Shown here one piece after another: positions 6,988 to 11,763 of a stretch of DNA of 11,763 nucleotides; position 1 is the first letter of the stretch, and the number at the start of each line of letters is the position of its first letter. The notes under the pieces were generated by a model, which searched no databases, was not told where the DNA came from, and saw only the letters and a program-made list of their open reading frames with translations. Source of the stretch: Peptostreptococcus sp. (GTDB lineage: Bacteria > Bacillota > Clostridia > Peptostreptococcales > Peptostreptococcaceae). The stretch spans positions 1 through 11,763 of the forward strand of contig JAHHSS010000049.1 in the NCBI GenBank assembly GCA_020025095.1, given 5' to 3'. The translations under genes and the position numbers were made by a program.

Positions 6988-7737
6988 CTATTCTACTGTG
7001 ATTACTCTAGTAAATTCATATATTTCTTCTATATCTTTTCTTTTAGCGTCTGTTACTATTATTACCTCATCCAAATCACATATTTTTGAAAATGAAACTT
7101 TGCCAAATTTACTGGAATCTGCAAGTATGTAGGCTTCTTCAGACTTTCTTATAGCCGCTCTTTTTAATATAGATTCGCTAATATCCGGAGTTGTTACTGC
7201 AGCATTTACTGTAATACCGTTTGCCCCTAGAAATGCCTTGCTAAATCTAAAATCCTCTATTTGCATAATTGCCTGCTCACCCACAACACTTTTAGTTATC
7301 GGTTTTATCTCTCCACCCAAGATATATGTTTTTATTCCATTTTCAATAAGCTTTTCCATATTGTAGACACCATTTGTAACAACAACTACATCTTTGCCTT
7401 GTAAATAGGGTATTATTTCATATGTAGATGTCCCTGAATCAATATATATAAAATCTCCGTCTTTTACTAATTCTCCACAATATTTAGCAATTTTTTTCTT
7501 CTCTCTTGCAAACTGTGTTATCCTCTCTGTAATCGTATTATCATATGTAAAATTACTTCTTGTTCCTACAGCTCCTCCATGAACTCTCTTAACTAGTCCC
7601 TTATCTTCTAATTCGTCAAAATCTCTCCTTATAGTTGATTCACTAACATCTAGCTCAGAAACTAATTCTTTTAATTTCACTGTTCCATTCATTTTTATCT
7701 TGTCCAATATATATTTAAAACGTTCTTCCGTTAACAT
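6988..7737 (-). CDS. fruR: DeoR-family transcriptional repressor, probable regulator of the fructose operon
   Basis: The 249-aa protein has the standard DeoR plan. An N-terminal winged helix-turn-helix (about 1-57) has VSESTIRRDFDELEDKG as recognition region and RVHGGA closing it. The C-terminal sugar-phosphate sensor domain has IDSGTST (99-105), TNG (121-123), GGE (141-143), GANGI (171-175) and ADSSKFGK (206-213), the family's usual ligand-pocket signatures. I placed the start at 7737 and not the in-frame ATG at 7752, because GGGAGG (7748-7743) sits five bases before it and overlaps the earlier ATG, which has no ribosome binding site of its own. It lies upstream of fruK in the same direction but has its own terminator. 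Fructose-1-phosphate as ligand and fruK-fruA as target are inferred from context; DeoR proteins for other sugar phosphates look similar. Confidence 0.88.
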   Translation of the reverse strand: MLTEERFKYILDKIKMNGTVKLKELVSELDVSESTIRRDFDELEDKGLVKRVHGGAVGTRSNFTYDNTITERITQFAREKKKIAKYCGELVKDGDFIYIDSGTSTYEIIPYLQGKDVVVVTNGVYNMEKLIENGIKTYILGGEIKPITKSVVGEQAIMQIEDFRFSKAFLGANGITVNAAVTTPDISESILKRAAIRKSEEAYILADSSKFGKVSFSKICDLDEVIIVTDAKRKDIEEIYEFTRVITVE

Positions 7738-7763
7738 TTTTACCTCCCGCATTTGTATAGCTA

Positions 7764-7793
7764 TTTATATATTAACTATATAATAATAGTAAA
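7764..7793 (-). promoter_or_regulatory. Possible promoter of the DeoR-family regulator
   Basis: On the minus strand, -35 TTTACT (7793-7788) and -10 TATAAA (7769-7764) are separated by 18 bases. The surrounding DNA is almost pure A and T, so chance matches are likely. Several GAAA-containing stretches lie just upstream and might allow autoregulation, but they lack the regular spacing of the fruK array. Confidence 0.4.
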
Positions 7794-7889
7794 CTTATTT
7801 CTATCTATTTTATTGTATTTTTTCTATTTCTTAGCAAAAATTTTTAATATCTTAAATATTGAACCGATACATTTTGTTTTTATTTACGA

Positions 7890-7917
7890 TACAAATTGAA
7901 TAATATATTAATTTGTA
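7890..7917. promoter_or_regulatory. Inverted repeat covering the ECF S-component promoter, probable operator
   Basis: Perfect 8-bp arms TACAAATT (7890-7897) and AATTTGTA (7910-7917) are separated by 12 bases. They span the -35 and spacer and stop two bases short of the -10. A related CGATACA occurs at 7865-7871 and 7887-7893, 22 bp apart. This geometry fits a dimeric repressor. The sequence does not match the biotin, NiaR or Rex operators I know. Confidence 0.55.
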
Positions 7918-7924
7918 CTATCAT
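7896..7924 (+). promoter_or_regulatory. Promoter of the ECF S-component gene
   Basis: -35 TTGAAT (7896-7901) and -10 TATCAT (7919-7924) are separated by exactly 17 bases. Predicted initiation near 7931 leaves a leader of about 40 bases, too short for a vitamin riboswitch, so control is more likely through the inverted repeat at the promoter. Confidence 0.65.
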
Positions 7925-7971
7925 TATTATTGAGGAATAATTACAATAATATTTATAGTTGGAGGTCAATT

Positions 7972-8484
7972 ATGAGCAGTCAAATTTATGAAGAAAACAG
8001 GTTTGAAACGAAAGATTTCGTACTATGCGGAATACTTATGGCACTTACAACAGTCATGACAATGATAGTTCAAATTCCAGTAGTAGGTGCTCATGGATAT
8101 GTAAATATGGGAGATACTGTAGTTTTATTTTCTGGTTTATATTTAGGCAAGAAACATGGAGCTATTATCGGTGGAGTTGGTTCTGCTTTAGCAGATTTAA
8201 TTTCTGGATATGGTATATACGCTCCTCTTACGTTTGTTACAAAAGGGCTTGAAGGTTTTGTATGTGGGCTTATCGCTGAAAAAATAGGTGGTAAAAAAGG
8301 AAATACCATAGCTGCTATTGTAGGTGGAATTATAATGGTATCTGGGTATTTTATAGGAGAAATCTTTATGTTTGGTATAAAAACTTCAATGGCTGCAGTT
8401 CCTGCAAATACTATGCAAGCAACTTTTGGTGTAGTAACTGCCCTTTTAGTTTTTGCTGGAGTAAAAAGATCACTTAAAAAATAA
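7972..8484 (+). CDS. ECF-type vitamin transporter, substrate-binding S component
   Basis: This 170-aa membrane protein looks like the substrate-capturing subunit of an energy-coupling factor transporter. It would work with a shared EcfA-EcfA'-EcfT module encoded elsewhere, since none is present here. Hydrophobic helices lie at about 15-35, 46-59, 62-78, 83-103, 111-134 and 146-163, the six-helix S-component plan. The N-terminal region has the helix-1 Ala-rich face used to dock on EcfT. The segments VNMGDTVVLFSGLYLGKKHG and GGVGSALADLISGY resemble the group that includes riboflavin, pyridoxine and hydroxymethylpyrimidine transporters (PF07155-like). The substrate cannot be assigned. I chose ATG 7972 because GGAGGT lies at 7961-7966; an in-frame ATG at 7930 would lie at the predicted transcription start and has no ribosome binding site. 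No FMN or TPP riboswitch is seen upstream. Confidence 0.85.
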   Translation: MSSQIYEENRFETKDFVLCGILMALTTVMTMIVQIPVVGAHGYVNMGDTVVLFSGLYLGKKHGAIIGGVGSALADLISGYGIYAPLTFVTKGLEGFVCGLIAEKIGGKKGNTIAAIVGGIIMVSGYFIGEIFMFGIKTSMAAVPANTMQATFGVVTALLVFAGVKRSLKK

Positions 8485-8523
8485 GTAATAATTACCAACT
8501 AAAATACTCCCTTAATATAAAAA

Positions 8524-8553
8524 TTGTTTACTGAGCTTTTTAAATGGTATATA
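8524..8553 (+). promoter_or_regulatory. Possible promoter of the small acetyltransferase gene
   Basis: -35 TTGTTT (8524-8529) and -10 TATATA (8548-8553) are separated by 18 bases, in the 101-base gap after the ECF gene. No terminator lies in that gap, so read-through from the ECF gene may also express the acetyltransferase. Confidence 0.35.
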
Positions 8554-8585
8554 TCTAAATATTATTTAACGCAGGAGGAATTTTT

Positions 8586-8858
8586 ATGGATTTTAAAACG
8601 GAAAAATACAGAGTCTATATTGATGATGAAGAAGGTAATATTTTAGCTGAGCTTACATTCCCACTTGTTGATGAAAATACTGTTTCTATAAACAAAACAT
8701 ATGTATCACCTACTCTTCGAGGACAAGGTGTCGCAGGAAAAATTATGGAAAAAGCAGTAGAAGTCATTGAAGACAATTGTTGGAAAGTAAGGATAGAATG
8801 TAGTTATGCTGAAAATTGGTTTAAAAAACATCCAGAAAAAAACGGACTATTGATATAA
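8586..8858 (+). CDS. Small GNAT-fold acetyltransferase-like protein (YjdJ type)
   Basis: The 90-aa protein is a minimal GNAT domain of the YjdJ/YidJ-like group (Acetyltransf_CG, PF14542 by recollection). The beta-strand SINKTYVSP leads into LRGQGVAGKIM (about 44-54), the acetyl-CoA pyrophosphate-binding R-G-x-G-x-A loop and following helix. A second helix, KAVEVIEDN, and the C-terminal block CSYAENWFKKHPEKNGLL complete it; the Cys-Ser-Tyr and NWFKKHPE stretch is characteristic of the group. The acceptor substrate is unknown and no partner gene points to one. AGGAGG lies seven bases before the ATG. It is the second gene of the short plus-strand block and is followed by a strong terminator. Confidence 0.9.
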   Translation: MDFKTEKYRVYIDDEEGNILAELTFPLVDENTVSINKTYVSPTLRGQGVAGKIMEKAVEVIEDNCWKVRIECSYAENWFKKHPEKNGLLI

Positions 8859-8893
8859 AAATCTAAATGATAGATTACTTTATATAAAATTTT

Positions 8894-8919
8894 AAAAGAG
8901 CACATTCGTGCTCTTTTTT
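8894..8919. terminator. Terminator between convergent genes, bidirectional
   Basis: AAAAGAGCAC (8894-8903) pairs with GTGCTCTTTT (8908-8917) around a four-base loop. On the plus strand the stem ends in TTTTTT, a clear terminator for the acetyltransferase 36 bases after its stop. Read on the minus strand it ends in TTTT followed by AAAATTTT, so it probably also stops transcripts from the alcohol dehydrogenase. Confidence 0.88.
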
Positions 8920-8991
8920 ATATTTATCCTAGTAAAGATAATTAACAGTACTATACTATTTAATAACTTTTACAATAATCAAATATTTTAC

Positions 8992-9024
8992 TAAATAGCC
9001 ATAAAATTTTCTTATAGCTATTTA
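8992..9024 (-). other. Hairpin in the 3' region of the alcohol dehydrogenase transcript
   Basis: TAAATAGC (8992-8999) pairs with GCTATTTA (9017-9024). After a one-base mismatch, ATAA/TTAT extends the stem to about 12 bp around a seven-base loop. No T-tract follows on the minus strand, so it is more likely a 3'-end stabilising structure or a poor terminator than the main stop signal. Confidence 0.4.
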
Positions 9025-9042
9025 ATCAAATAAATTTATTTT

Positions 9043-9082
9043 CTATTTTTCTATTTTTCTATTTTTCTATTCTTCTATTCTT
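9043..9082. repeat. Five tandem 8-bp repeats across the alcohol dehydrogenase stop codon
   Basis: CTATTTTT occurs three times (9043-9066) and CTATTCTT twice (9067-9082) without a gap. On the minus strand the two CTATTCTT units encode the last residues RIEE and the TAG stop; the other three lie in the 3' untranslated region. Each unit contains a TAG, but only the one in the second unit is in frame. Confidence 0.9.
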
Positions 9083-10128
9083 ACAACAGGCTTTATCAAA
9101 TCTGATGGCTTGTCCTTCATAAGCATCAAAGCATCTTCTATCTTATCGAAGCCTTCAAAACGATGAGTGATTAATTTTGATAAATCAAGTTTTCCTACAG
9201 ATACTAGCTTTGCTAATTTTTCCATTCTCAATCTACCACCAGGCATTAAACCACCTTGTATTTGCTTATGAGCCATTCCAACACCCCATTCTACTCTAGG
9301 TATCTTTATATACTCACCTGTTCCAAGATAGTTAACATTACCTATTTTACCACCTGGTTTTAGACACTCAACAGCATCTGCAAATGTATCCACTGTTCCG
9401 CCTGCAATAATTACTTTATCAACACCCTTTCCATCAGTCATTTCTAAAACCTGCTTAGCAATCGGACCATTCTTATAACTTATAAAATCAGTTGCTCCAT
9501 AAAATTTTGCAGCTTCAACACAAACTTTTCTTGTTCCAACAGCTATAATTCTTGATGCGCCCCTCAAGTTTGCTCCTGCAACAGCCATCAAGCCTACAGG
9601 CCCAATTCCTATAACAAGAACTTCATCCCCAAATTGTATATCTGCTAATTCTGCACCATGAAAACCAGTAGGAACCATGTCAGATAACATACAAGCTTCT
9701 TCTGGGTCAATATTATCTGGAAGTAATGCCAAATTTCCATCCGCATCATTTACATGGAATATTTCTCCAAAAACACCGTCTTTGAAATTAGAAAACTTCC
9801 AACCTGCAAGCATTCCATTTGAATGCATTGAATACCCTGCTTGCGCTTCTAAAGAATTCCAATCTGGTGTAATAGCAGGCACTAAAACTCTATCTCCAGG
9901 CTTAAAGTCTTTAACTAATTCTCCAACTTTTACTACTTCACCACAGCACTCGTGCCCAAGAATCATATTCTCTCTTTCACCTACAGCACCTTCCCAAACT
10001 GTATGTATATCAGAAGTACATGGTGCAATAGCAATTGGTTTAACTAGAGCATCTAATGGTCCGCATAGCGGCTCTTCCTTCTCAATCCAACCAACCTTAC
10101 CTATTTCTAGCATAGCAAAACCCTTCAT
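9067..10128 (-). CDS. NADP(H)-dependent zinc secondary alcohol dehydrogenase
   Basis: This medium-chain zinc alcohol dehydrogenase interconverts secondary alcohols (such as 2-propanol or 2,3-butanediol-type substrates) and ketones in the cytosol. It aligns along its whole 353 aa with the Clostridium beijerinckii/Thermoanaerobacter enzymes: start MKGFAML, block PCTSDIHTVWEGA, block SNGMLAGWKFSNFKDGVFGE, and end DLIKPVV. The catalytic zinc ligands Cys37, His59 and Asp150 are present. The Rossmann motif is GIGPVG (174-179). Gly198, Thr199, Arg200 and Tyr218 occupy the positions that give C. beijerinckii ADH its NADP preference (there Gly, Ser, Arg, Tyr), so NADPH use is expected. The structural-zinc Cys cluster of horse-type enzymes is absent, as is normal here. 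I placed the start at 10128, not the in-frame ATG at 10155, because AGGAGG (10141-10136) lies seven bases before it and the shorter protein begins exactly like the family. A cre site lies upstream. Confidence 0.95.
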   Translation of the reverse strand: MKGFAMLEIGKVGWIEKEEPLCGPLDALVKPIAIAPCTSDIHTVWEGAVGERENMILGHECCGEVVKVGELVKDFKPGDRVLVPAITPDWNSLEAQAGYSMHSNGMLAGWKFSNFKDGVFGEIFHVNDADGNLALLPDNIDPEEACMLSDMVPTGFHGAELADIQFGDEVLVIGIGPVGLMAVAGANLRGASRIIAVGTRKVCVEAAKFYGATDFISYKNGPIAKQVLEMTDGKGVDKVIIAGGTVDTFADAVECLKPGGKIGNVNYLGTGEYIKIPRVEWGVGMAHKQIQGGLMPGGRLRMEKLAKLVSVGKLDLSKLITHRFEGFDKIEDALMLMKDKPSDLIKPVVRIEE

Positions 10129-10228
10129 AACAATACCTCCTAACTCAATTTTCAAAAATACATTTTATCTTAAAAATTTTCTGAAATAATTGCAAAAAAT
10201 TTTTAATGACTAGAATATTTGTTAAATT

Positions 10229-10257
10229 ATTATTAATTTGATACCCTTTTATATCAA
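10229..10257 (-). promoter_or_regulatory. Predicted promoter of the alcohol dehydrogenase
   Basis: On the minus strand, -35 TTGATA (10257-10252) and -10 AATAAT (10234-10229) are separated by 17 bases, each matching consensus at five of six. Predicted initiation near 10222 gives a leader of about 94 bases. An alternative -10, TATAAA at 10254-10249, has only a poorer -35 available. Confidence 0.55.
10238..10257. promoter_or_regulatory. Dyad TTGATA-8-TATCAA inside the alcohol dehydrogenase promoter
   Basis: Perfect 6-bp inverted arms (10238-10243 and 10252-10257) are separated by eight bases. The right arm is the predicted -35 itself. It could be an operator, but six-base AT-rich arms also arise by chance, and it does not match the Rex consensus expected for a redox-controlled alcohol dehydrogenase. 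Confidence 0.3.
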
Positions 10258-10267
10258 ACGTAAACAA
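10252..10267 (+). promoter_or_regulatory. Second, degenerate cre-like site overlapping the -35
   Basis: TATCAAACGTAAACAA matches WTGNNARCGNWWWCAW at 14 of 16 positions; only the TG at positions 2-3 is lost. Its centre is 21 bp (two helical turns) from the centre of the perfect cre at 10273-10288, and it overlaps the predicted -35 element. Confidence 0.35.
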
Positions 10268-10272
10268 TATTT

Positions 10273-10288
10273 TTGAATACGTTTACAT
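10273..10288 (-). promoter_or_regulatory. Catabolite-responsive element (cre), CcpA-type
   Basis: The minus-strand sequence ATGTAAACGTATTCAA fits the Bacillus cre consensus WTGNNARCGNWWWCAW at every position. It lies past the mntH terminator and upstream of the alcohol dehydrogenase promoter, centred near -58 of the predicted start. In B. subtilis, cre sites placed like this (ackA, pta) activate and do not repress. Direct CcpA binding is inferred. Confidence 0.7.
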
Positions 10289-10300
10289 TTTATATAATCA

Positions 10301-10355
10301 AAAAAAACTACTGTTTTATCAAAATTTATAATATCTGAATTTGATAAAACAGTAG
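10301..10355 (-). terminator. Strong Rho-independent terminator of mntH
   Basis: A perfect 16-bp stem forms between 10308-10323 (starting CTACTGTTTTATC) and 10340-10355, with a 16-base loop. On the minus strand it runs straight into seven T residues (10307-10301). It lies about 92 bases after the mntH stop and insulates the alcohol dehydrogenase control region. With the cre sites, dyad and promoter it accounts for most of the 319-base gap 10129-10447; the rest shows no gene. Confidence 0.92.
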
Positions 10356-10447
10356 GAATATTAAAGTAAAATTTAAAATATTATTTATCTCAATTATATT
10401 TTTTTACACCTTAAATGACTTCCAAAAGTATTAAGTATTAAAAAATC

Positions 10448-11704
10448 TTATAAAAGCTCATTAAACAGCATAATGTTAAGAACTGTTAGTATTATAGCTA
10501 TTACTATCAGCATTAACTTCATCATTAAACTATTTTTATTCTTACCCATAACTTTTTTTGATGACGTCAAATATATTTGAAGAAATACAGTTATTGGTAG
10601 CTGTATGGATAAAAGCATTTGAGAATATATCAAACCTTCAAATGGATTTGGAATAAAAAATATAATAATTGTGGACAAAATCACTATTGAAATGACTGCA
10701 AACCTGCTGTGAAAATCTTTTATATCATATGGTTCTCCAAACATCCCTGCAAATATGGAAGCACCTGACATAAGAGCTGTTATTGTCGATGAAATACCAG
10801 CAAATAAAAGAGCTAGTGCAAAAATTACAGATGCTAAATTACCTAACATAGGTGCTAAAAGTCTTTGAGCACTCTCTAACTCAGAGACCGGTATTTTATG
10901 TTGAAAAAAGCTTGCTGCCGCTAGTATAATCATTGCTGAATTTATTCCCCAACCAATTATCATAGAAAAAATGGTATCCATAAATTCATATCTCAACTGT
11001 TTTTTAATGATTTTCTCATCTTCATGATTAAATTCTCTAGACTGAATTACTTCAGAATGTAAAAATAAATTATGAGGCATTACAACAGCTCCTAAAACCG
11101 ACATTACAATTGGTAATGAGCCCTTTGGAATAGATACAGTAACCCAACTTTTTGCTGCTTCTCCCCAATCTACAGGAACCATTTTTAATTCTATAATAAA
11201 AGATATTCCTATTAAAGATACAAATCCAATTATATATCTCTCCAATTTTGCATATGAATTTGAAAGCATCATTGCAACCACAAGCATTGATACAAGAACT
11301 GCTCCTAATTTAATGGGTATATGAAAAAGCATCTTTAAAGCAATAGCACCACCTAATATTTCTGCCATACTTGTAGCTATAACCGCCATCAATGATGTTG
11401 CAAGAACTGGCACGGAAATTTTTTTAGGAAGATGTTTGTTTGCAGATTCTGAAAGACAATCTCCTGTTGCTATTCCCAAATGTGCAGCATTATGTTGAAG
11501 CACAATCAACATAATTGTAGATAGAGTTACCATCCACAATAAAGAATATCCATAGTCTGCTCCAGAAGATATATTCGATGCCCAATTCCCTGGATCAATA
11601 AAACCAACAGTTACTAACAATCCCGGTCCTACATATTTCAAAAAATTCTTCATACCTTTAATTGGCTTATGCCCATCTGACTTAAATTTTTCTAAAAAAT
11701 TCAT
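10448..11704 (-). CDS. mntH: Nramp-family divalent metal (manganese) transporter
   Basis: This 418-aa inner-membrane protein belongs to the Nramp/MntH family, which imports Mn(II), and often Fe(II), with protons. Eleven hydrophobic helices can be placed at about 26-47, 52-74, 96-120, 133-152, 157-173, 197-217, 240-264, 289-320, 334-351, 357-381 and 394-414. Helix 1 has the metal-binding DPGN (37-40) and helix 6 has MPHN (209-212), so the Asp, Asn and Met ligands that favour transition metals over Ca or Mg are kept. The usual GQSSTxTGTxAGQ motif after helix 8 is divergent here: GISSTITALMSGA (303-315), with Gln replaced by Ile. The start follows AGGAG. Only 59 bases upstream are visible, all AT-rich with a short palindrome (11732-11742); no MntR site or manganese riboswitch can be confirmed or excluded. 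Confidence 0.92.
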   Translation of the reverse strand: MNFLEKFKSDGHKPIKGMKNFLKYVGPGLLVTVGFIDPGNWASNISSGADYGYSLLWMVTLSTIMLIVLQHNAAHLGIATGDCLSESANKHLPKKISVPVLATSLMAVIATSMAEILGGAIALKMLFHIPIKLGAVLVSMLVVAMMLSNSYAKLERYIIGFVSLIGISFIIELKMVPVDWGEAAKSWVTVSIPKGSLPIVMSVLGAVVMPHNLFLHSEVIQSREFNHEDEKIIKKQLRYEFMDTIFSMIIGWGINSAMIILAAASFFQHKIPVSELESAQRLLAPMLGNLASVIFALALLFAGISSTITALMSGASIFAGMFGEPYDIKDFHSRFAVISIVILSTIIIFFIPNPFEGLIYSQMLLSIQLPITVFLQIYLTSSKKVMGKNKNSLMMKLMLIVIAIILTVLNIMLFNELL

Positions 11705-11763
11705 AAACTCTCCTTTCTATATAAATTTTTTTATAAGTTATATATTATTAACTATCCTAATTG

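Noticed and set aside
7930..7971. N-terminal 14-residue extension of the ECF S component.
   Set aside because: The upstream ATG is at the predicted transcription start with no ribosome binding site, while GGAGGT precedes the ATG at 7972.
8091..8498. 135-codon minus-strand open frame opposite the ECF gene.
   Set aside because: It is antisense to a recognisable membrane protein and Pro/Lys-rich as expected of a shadow; no start signals.
9677..10189. 170-codon open frame on the plus strand opposite the alcohol dehydrogenase.
   Set aside because: It is the antisense shadow of a clearly conserved gene, with no ribosome binding site or family resemblance.
10238..10257. TTGATA-8-TATCAA as a Rex (NADH-sensing) operator for the alcohol dehydrogenase.
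   Set aside because: Rex sites in clostridia resemble TTGTTAA-N4-TTAACAA; spacing and sequence differ here.
11732..11742. Palindrome TATAAGTTATA upstream of mntH as an MntR site.
   Set aside because: It is too short and AT-only to separate from chance, and it does not match an MntR consensus that I can recall with certainty.

Overview
The window looks like chromosomal DNA from a low-GC Gram-positive anaerobe of the class Clostridia. Peptostreptococcaceae/Clostridioides-like is my guess. The basis is the very AT-rich intergenic DNA, strong AGGAGG-type ribosome binding sites, sigma-A-type promoters, U-tract terminators, a Firmicutes-style fused fructose PTS permease, and a secondary alcohol dehydrogenase very close to the Clostridium beijerinckii enzyme. 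I see no rRNA, tRNA, CRISPR, insertion sequence, phage gene or attachment site. It reads as ordinary housekeeping and accessory metabolism, not a mobile island.

Layout, left to right. (1) 61-1683 (-) encodes a 540-residue, probably all-helical protein of unknown function. (2) 1916-3359 (-) is a two-gene operon: a small unrecognised membrane protein followed by a type I (AnsA-like) asparaginase, with a promoter at 3425-3453 and a terminator at 1852-1892. (3) 3568-6550 (-) is a fructose operon, fruK then fruA (EIIABC). Its promoter at 6643-6671 is overlapped by a 10-bp-phased array of GAAAATGA-type repeats (6662-6741), and a terminator at 3531-3558 closes it. (4) 6988-7737 (-) is a DeoR-family repressor, probably FruR, with its own terminator at 6808-6831, so it appears separately transcribed from the operon it likely controls. 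(5) 7972-8858 (+) is the only plus-strand block: an ECF-type vitamin transporter S component whose promoter is covered by an inverted repeat, then a small GNAT-fold (YjdJ-like) acetyltransferase, ended by a terminator at 8894-8919. (6) 9067-10128 (-) is an NADP(H)-type zinc secondary alcohol dehydrogenase with a consensus-perfect catabolite-responsive element upstream. (7) 10448-11704 (-) is an Nramp/MntH manganese transporter with a very strong terminator at 10301-10355.

How the parts work together: FruA imports and phosphorylates fructose to fructose-1-phosphate, FruK converts this to fructose-1,6-bisphosphate, and the DeoR-type regulator most likely senses the sugar phosphate and releases the repeat array. 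The alcohol dehydrogenase, with a CcpA-type site, would serve NADPH-linked ketone/aldehyde reduction tied to sugar supply. The asparaginase supplies aspartate and ammonia. The other genes look independent.

Three starts were moved inward from the longest open frame because a strong Shine-Dalgarno sequence lies immediately before an internal ATG: the DeoR regulator, the ECF S component and the alcohol dehydrogenase. I did not find a convincing undescribed system. The points most worth a second look are the operator arrays and dyads, the tandem cre-like sites, the Asn-to-Met change in the FruK substrate motif, the unrecognised membrane protein paired with asparaginase, and the octamer tandem repeat across the alcohol dehydrogenase stop codon.
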